This document shows, in pieces, positions 59,888 to 64,000 of a DNA stretch of 64,000 bases. This stretch comes from Okapia johnstoni (taxonomy: Eukaryota; Chordata; Mammalia; Artiodactyla; Giraffidae): NCBI GenBank assembly GCA_024291935.2, contig CM044321.1, positions 61,994,985 through 62,058,984 on the forward strand, read 5' to 3'. Under the pieces are notes generated by a model that worked only from the letters and a program-made list of their open reading frames with translations, was not told where the DNA came from and did no database searches. Every line of letters starts with the position of its first letter. The first letter of the stretch is position 1. The position numbers and the translations under genes were made by a program.

Positions 59888-60055
59888 AAAGGGGGCTCCC
59901 TGGAGGCCCAGTGGTTAAGACCTCGCCTTCCACCGCAGGGGTGCAGGTTCGATCCCTGGTTGGGGAACTATGATCCCACAGGCCTTGTGGCCAAAAAACC
60001 CCCCAAAACATAGAACGGGAGCAATACTGTAACAAATTCAATAAAGTCTCAAAAA
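59888..60055 (+). repeat. CHR-type tRNA-derived SINE
   Basis: Sense copy: GGGGGCTCCCTGGAGGCCCA head, GTGCAGGTTCGATCCCTGGT (B-box-like), then GGCCTTGTGGCCAAAAAACC and CAATAAAGTCTC. Confidence 0.85.
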
Positions 60056-60769
60056 TTAGTCCACAGAAAAAGAATGTAAAGACATGTTATTTATTACACA
60101 TTACAGGTTACCTACCATGTAAATTCCCCTAAAACCTCAAAGTATAGGGATAATCAGTGTTGACCCTTTCAATAATAATAGCCACAGCTTACTGAATATG
60201 AAATTTTATATGAATTTAAACAACCTAAAAAACTGACAAAATTTCACTTCCATGCCATTCTTTGCTTTTCTAAGAGATTCTGCCATCTATGATGCTCAAG
60301 AAGCTATTCCCATTGGAAACAAATTAAAGTCGTAACCAGTGTCATAAATCCATACAACAGGTGTCTGACAGCTGATAACTACACTCCCAAATGCTTTGTC
60401 CCCAAACCCTGACACCACAGCCATTAAGGCTGTGATGAAAAGACCTCTTTTGAACTTTTCCAGCTGGTCTTTAGTCATCTTCAGCTTCTTTCTCAATGGG
60501 AACACAACAGATTTTTTTAGAATAACAAAGGGTCACAACCTTCAATTAGCCCTCCCTAGGAACTTAGGTCTGCCTAATTTCTGTAAAGACAAAGCACACT
60601 GTTTTCAATACAAAACTGGTGTCACAACTTTGACTTGTGCTTAAATAAAGGGTTATTTCTGGGTGCCTGTTCAAGCTCTGATAATTTTTTTTTTTTTCAT
60701 GAAGAAAAGTTAGCTTCCAATAGAACATGATTCCACTGGTAATATTTTTCCAACCTGCTAAGATTTTCT

Positions 60770-60833
60770 TATCGAACCTGGGTCTCCTGCATTGCAGGCA
60801 GGTCCTTTACCATCTGAACCACCAGGGAAGCCC
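60770..60833 (-). repeat. Bov-tA SINE head only
   Basis: ATCGAACCTGGGTCTCCTGC to TGAACCACCAGGGAAGCCC is the tRNA-like head in reverse; the body is missing. A short CAATTGTTCAGTCATGTCTG at 60865-60885 may be a separate end piece. Confidence 0.85.
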
Positions 60834-61231
60834 TAAGATTTTCTAGCTTGCCCAGTTCTCAGTTCAATTGTTCAGTCATGTCTGACTCTAGCTTGCTACA
60901 GTTCCATTTGTTTAGAATAAAGTTCAGCCTGGGAGTAAATTGGAAATCAAACATATGGCTATTTTAAAAAGTTGGATATTAACCTTTAAATCAGCAGTAG
61001 AGATAGATATTTATATAGAAAAGATTAAGATAACAATATTACCTAATTTATAGGGAAATTTGATAATTTGATTCTTAACCAGTCTTGTTCTCTTAGAAAG
61101 TAAGAACAGTAGCCATGCAACTACCATCAGCATCAGTGTTATTAATTATTGTGAGAATCAAAAATGAAAATTAAAATAAGAGATTTATTTCATTGCCCTT
61201 TTGGTGCTGGGATGAACTTTTAAACTTTGCT

Positions 61232-61500
61232 TGAGATTGTCATACTGAATGAATTAAGTCAGACAGAAAAAGACAAATATCATATGATATCACTTATATG
61301 TGGAATCTTATAAAATGGCATAAATGAACCTATTTATAAAACAAAAATTGAGTCACAGATGTGGAAAACAAATTTATGGTTACCAGGAGGAAAGTGGGGT
61401 GAAGGATAGACTGGGATTGACATATACACACTATTATATATAAAAGAGATAACTAATAAGAACCTAGCATAAAGCACAGGGAACTCTACTCAATACTTAC
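61232..61500 (+). repeat. L1 3'UTR, left part of a split element
   Basis: GATTGTCATACTGAATGAAT through AATTTATGGTTACCAGGAGG to GCACAGGGAACTCTACTCAA. It continues at 62751 after the BovB block. Confidence 0.85.
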
Positions 61501-61504
61501 AATG

Positions 61505-61625
61505 ACCATGATGCTGGGAAAGATTGAAGGTAGGAGAAAGGGGCAACAGAGGATGAGATGGTTGGATAGCATCATTGACTCAATGGACATGAGTTTGAGC
61601 AAACTCTGGGAGATAATGAAGGATA
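61505..61625 (+). mobile_element. BovB 3'-region fragment, out of order
   Basis: ATGATGCTGGGAAAGATTGA to AACTCTGGGAGATAATGAAG belongs near the BovB 3' end, yet it lies directly upstream of the reverse-transcriptase part that starts at 61626. Confidence 0.88.
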
Positions 61626-62750
61626 TCAAAAAGAAAGAGAGTTGCAGAAAAACATCTACTTTTGCTTTATTGACTATGTCAAAACCTTTGGCTGTGTGGA
61701 TCACAACAAACTGGAAAATTCTTCAAGAGATGGGAATACCAGACCACCTGACCTGCCTCTTGAGAAACCTGTACGCAGGTCAAGAAGCAACAGTTAGAAT
61801 TGGACATGGAACAACAGACTGGTTCCAAATTAGGAAAGGAGTACGTCAAGGCTGTATATTGTCACCCTGCTTATTTAACTTATATGCAGAGTACATCATG
61901 AGAAATGCCAGGCTGGATGAAGCACAAGCTGGAATCAAGATTGCCAGGAGAAATATCAATAACCTCAGATACGCAGATGACACCACGCTTATGGCAGAAA
62001 ATGAAGAACTAAAGAGCCTCTTGATGAAAGTGAAAGAGGAGAGTGAAAAAGTTGGCTTAAAACTCAACATTCATTAAACTAATATCATGGCATCTGCTCC
62101 CATCACTTCATGGGAAATAGATGGGGAAACAATGGAAATAGTGACAGACTTTACTTTTTGGGGCTCCAAAATCACTGTAGATGGTGACTGCAGCCATGAA
62201 ATTAAAAGACGCTTCCTCCTTGGAAGAAAAGCTATGACCAACCTAGAAAGCATATTAAAAAGCAGAGACATTACTTTACCAACAAAGGTCCATCTAGTCA
62301 AAGCTATGGTTTTTCCAGTAGTCATGTATGGATGTGAGAGTTGGACTAGAAAGAAAGCTGAGTGCCAAAGAATTGATGCTTTTGAACTGTGGTGTTGCAG
62401 AAGACTCTTGAGAGTCCCTTGGACTGTAAGGAGATCAAACCAGTCCATCTTAAAGAAAATCAATCCTGAATATTCATTGGAAGGACTGATGCTGAAGTTG
62501 AAACTCCAATACTTTGGCCACCTGATGTGAAGAACTGACTCCTTGGCAAAGACCCTGATGCTGGGAAAGATTGAAGGCAGGAAGAGAAGGGGACAACAGG
62601 GATGGTTGGATGGCATCACCAATGTGATGGACATGAGTTTAGGTAGGTTCTGAAGTTGGTGATGGACAGGGAAGCCTGGTGTGCTGCAGTCCATGGGGTG
62701 GCAAACAGCTGGACACGACTTAGCAACTGAACAACAGCAACATGGGAATA
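61626..62750 (+). mobile_element. BovB LINE, reverse-transcriptase to 3' end
   Basis: Sense BovB covering KTSTFALLTMSKPLAVW (decayed motif A region), GVRQGCILSPCLFNLY, NLRYADDTTLMAENEELK with an intact YADD, and the C-terminal domain to ACACGACTTAGCAACTGAAC. The coding frame breaks at 62075 (stop) and resumes at 62087-62530, then stops again. Inserted in the L1 whose halves are 61232-61500 and 62751-62867. Confidence 0.93.
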
Positions 62751-62867
62751 GAATCTAAAAGCGAGTGGATATAAGTGATTCATTTTTCTGTACAAACAGA
62801 AACTAACACAACATTGTAAATCAACTATAATCCAATAAGAAAAATTAATTAATAAAAAAAAAACACA
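62751..62867 (+). repeat. L1 3' end, right part of a split element
   Basis: GAATCTAAAAGCGAGTGGAT, then CAACATTGTAAATCAACTAT and an AATTAATTAATAAAAAAAAA tail. Confidence 0.85.
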
Positions 62868-63429
62868 GAACAAAAAGTTTGCTTGACCTTAGAATCTTCC
62901 ATGACAGAACCTTTGAGAGCTCCTGGAATTCTGTTTTCCGGCCCTTATAGTCAGGTGGATTTTACTGTTTATGGAAAACCACCAGGTGCAAAGCTGGAGC
63001 CAGCTGGCTCTTAACATCCACCCCCTGCCCCCAGGAGTTGACACTCAGCTATGGAAGATGGCACAAGTATGTAGATAATGTGTTCAAGCTAGAGGTTGAC
63101 AAGTGCTAGGAGAGAGGCACTGATAAAGAGCTGGGGAGCTCACAAAAGTGAGAGATTACTCTAACCTGGGGGATCAAAGACAAATTCATGGCAGAGATAG
63201 CGTTTAAATGCAGTCTTAAGCACAGGTATTTGGATACTCAGCGAGATGGTGGGGAGGGGAGGTGAAGTGTTCCTGGGAGATTAAGTATAAGAACAGAGAT
63301 AAGAAATTTAGTAAAAGGGGAACTTCAAAGAATTTGATAGGAGCTCAGGACATTTACTCAATATTTATTTCCCTCTCCTTTTTCTATTGAAGTAATTGGA
63401 TATTAAAGACAAAGAGGGAGTAAGTAAGT

Positions 63430-63632
63430 GTTAGTCACTCAGTTGTGTCCAACTCTTTGTGACCCCATGGACTGTAGCCCACCAGGCTCTTCTGTCCATG
63501 GAATTCTCCAGGCAAGAATACTGGAGTGGGTTGCTGTGCCCTCCTCCAGGGGATCTTCCAGACCCAGGGATTGAACCTGCATCTCCTGCATTCAGAGGCA
63601 GACTCCTTATTGCTGAGCCATGGGGGAAGACC
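63430..63632 (-). repeat. Bov-tA SINE
   Basis: Reverse copy: GTGTTAGTCACTCAGTTGTG, GACTGTAGCCCACCAGGCTC, TTGAACCTGCATCTCCTGCA, and a head GCTGAGCCATGGGGGAAGAC. Confidence 0.93.
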
Positions 63633-63937
63633 TCCCTCTATCAAACACGCTCTGAAAAATAGGCTGCACAGCACAACGGGTCAGATCCACAGAGACATGT
63701 AGAGAATATATGCAGAAATGTACAGAAAAACAAGCACCATGACCAAGACCCAGAGGGGGAGAGAAATAAGCACAGCACATGTTGACTTCTATGGATACAT
63801 ATGCTTGTGCAGAGGTCTTCTAGGCTATCCTTAGGAAAGGCACTTACACGCACAACCTTCCTAAGAAACGATCACACATGCACTGTGATATCTGGGTAAC
63901 TGTCACATAAGCTACGTGGAATTGAGCTTTAGATGCA

Positions 63938-64000
63938 TGAGTTGAGTTATGTCCAACTCTTTTGCGACCCCATGGACTGTAGCCTGCCAAGCTCCTCTGT
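63938..64000 (-). repeat. Bov-tA SINE, cut by window end
   Basis: GAGTTGAGTTATGTCCAACT then CGACCCCATGGACTGTAGCC; the rest of the copy lies beyond 64000. Confidence 0.88.

Larger units (their letters stand above)
55062..64000 (-). other. FREM2: FREM2 intron upstream of exon A (partial)
   Basis: Intronic DNA leading to exon A. It holds a CA microsatellite (55449-55485), a possible MIR (56755-56930), CHR-type SINEs (58910-59032, 59888-60055), a Bov-tA end (60770-60833), an L1/BovB nest (61232-62867) and Bov-tA copies (63430-63632, 63938-64000). In 57000-58900 and 59040-59885 I find only possible very old L2-like sequence and no gene. The preceding exon lies beyond 64000. Confidence 0.8.

Noticed and set aside
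60296..60505. 70-codon minus-strand frame containing KMTKDQLEKFKRGLF
   Set aside because: It looks somewhat protein-like, but I could not tie it to a family, and it lacks a FREM2-compatible splice context.
61502..62530. Reverse-transcriptase frames with intact YADD
   Set aside because: A second decayed BovB copy nested in an L1 tail; stops separate the parts.

Overview
The window is vertebrate nuclear DNA from a ruminant, almost certainly a bovid. Interspersed BovB LINEs, Bov-tA and CHR-type tRNA-derived SINEs and a ruminant-type L1 3' end recur throughout; BovB with Bov-tA is diagnostic of this lineage. The species cannot be fixed from the sequence alone. Nothing prokaryotic (operon, CRISPR, plasmid) is present, and only one protein-coding gene is supported.

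That gene lies on the minus strand: an internal part of FREM2 (FRAS1-related extracellular matrix protein 2). Ten consecutive exons were placed by hand, in transcript order: A 55061-54915, B 48168-47938, C 41002-40877, D 39793-39542, E 13516-13367, F 11472-11263, G 9438-9241, H 7822-7658, I 6694-6512, J 3744-3614. All have AG acceptors and GT donors, and reading frame is continuous across all nine junctions (1,793 nt, about 597 codons). They encode the five tandem Calx-beta domains, each built from two exons (A+B, C+D, E+F, G+H, I+J). The large upstream CSPG-repeat part and the downstream C-terminal part, including the membrane segment, lie outside the window. FREM2 acts with FRAS1 and FREM1 in the basement-membrane Fraser complex that holds epithelium to underlying mesenchyme.

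Layout: 1-3613 intron downstream of J; 3.6-13.5 kb six exons (J to E) with short introns; 13.5-39.5 kb one 26-kb intron packed with retroelements, including the largest BovB copy, a solo endogenous-retrovirus LTR inserted in another BovB, and a Tigger DNA-transposon remnant carrying two SINEs; 39.5-55 kb exons D, C, B, A; 55-64 kb upstream intron with a BovB nested in an L1 tail.

Most of the window is intron and repeat. No new biological system was found. The most useful observations are an L1 tail inserted within about 10 nt of a FREM2 splice donor, the fully phase-1-symmetric Calx-beta exons with a shifting intradomain intron, and several cleanly nested insertions with readable target-site duplications. 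Repeat boundaries were set by eye and may be off by tens of bases.
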